Shown in pieces: positions 5,343 to 5,533 of a DNA stretch of 5,533 nucleotides. Position 1 is the stretch's first letter, and each line of letters begins with the position of its first letter. The DNA is from Candidatus Cloacimonadota bacterium (GTDB lineage Bacteria > Cloacimonadota > Cloacimonadia > Cloacimonadales > Cloacimonadaceae), in contig JALNXT010000114.1 of the NCBI GenBank assembly GCA_023230245.1, positions 1-5,533 on the forward strand, written 5' to 3'. The translations under genes were made by a program, and so were the position numbers. The notes under the pieces were generated by a model. It worked only from the letters and a program-made list of their open reading frames with translations, had not been told where the DNA came from and did not search any database.

Positions 5343-5533
5343 GGTTTAGTTATTCCCTGTTTTAAGTTTTCCACTTTTATAATGTATTCTACTGCTGTAT
5401 CCTGCATGTCCTTAACTATATTCTCCAGATTTTGCACTAGGTCGTTGTAGAATATTATGGTTACTATACCCACTATCAAACCGCCAATGGTAGTGAGCAA
5501 TGCTACCCAAATACCTCCAGCGAGCATGGAAAT
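5339..5533 (-). CDS. exbB: ExbB/TolQ/MotA-family proton channel protein, C-terminal part (gene runs off the right edge)
   Basis: The last 64 codons of an ExbB-type inner-membrane channel subunit are present. The frame stays open to the window edge, so the ATG at 5525-5527 is an internal Met, not the start. The visible part holds the last membrane helix, GGIWVALLTTIGGLIVGI, continuing to IIFYN, which aligns with the ExbB/TolQ pattern G(I)xEALxxTaxGLxxAIPaxxxYN. A cytoplasmic coiled-coil-like tail follows. The TT pair, covering the channel threonine, is kept. The conserved Glu of this helix (E176 in E. coli ExbB) reads Val, and the following AIPA reads GIVT. The gene overlaps exbD by 4 nt. Partner genes exbD and tonB make the assignment firm despite the truncation. 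Confidence 0.87.
   Translation of the reverse strand: MSMLAGGIWVALLTTIGGLIVGIVTIIFYNDLVQNLENIVKDMQDTAVEYIIKVENLKQGITKP

Noticed and set aside
5525..5527. ATG as the start of a small 62-residue protein before exbD
   Set aside because: The frame stays open to the window edge and the sequence is the last helix and tail of ExbB, so this Met is internal.

Overview
The window carries nine protein genes, all on the minus strand, so it reads from the right end to the left. The gene content suggests a Gram-negative bacterium that also makes cyclic di-AMP. It has a TonB/ExbB/ExbD energy-transduction set and an LpxL-type lipid acyltransferase, which imply an outer membrane, plus a CdaA diadenylate cyclase and a Hanks-type kinase. 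With moderately AT-rich base composition, this fits the FCB-type phyla; Cloacimonadota is my best guess, but that is inference from gene content, not a database match.

Right block (5533 to 2005): a compact, very probably single operon in the order exbB (3' end only) - exbD - tonB - folP - cdaA - coaE. Every junction is an overlap of 4, 4, 11 or 14 nt, except folP/cdaA, which has a 1-nt gap. It joins inner-membrane proton-motive-force transduction to the outer membrane (ExbB/ExbD/TonB), folate synthesis (FolP), c-di-AMP synthesis (CdaA) and the last step of coenzyme A synthesis (CoaE). The folP-cdaA pair is a known neighbourhood, but the usual downstream partners of cdaA (cdaR/ybbR and glmM) are absent here.

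Middle (2004 to 1713): a 292-nt intergenic stretch. It holds a palindromic array of five GGGCAAT/ATTGCCC heptamers spaced at 11-bp intervals, a short open frame ending in a 19-codon ATG ORF of unknown status, and a plausible sigma70-type promoter for thioredoxin. No convincing intrinsic terminator is visible.

Left block (1712 to 1): trxA (thioredoxin), then an LpxL/HtrB-family acyltransferase with a GTG start, then the N-lobe and catalytic-loop start of a Ser/Thr protein kinase that runs off the left edge. The acyltransferase Shine-Dalgarno lies entirely inside the 3' arm of a 10-bp RNA stem whose two G.U pairs work only in the sense transcript, a candidate translational switch. This hairpin and the heptamer array are the two least explained signals in the window. 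No RNA gene, CRISPR array, insertion sequence or transposase was recognised.
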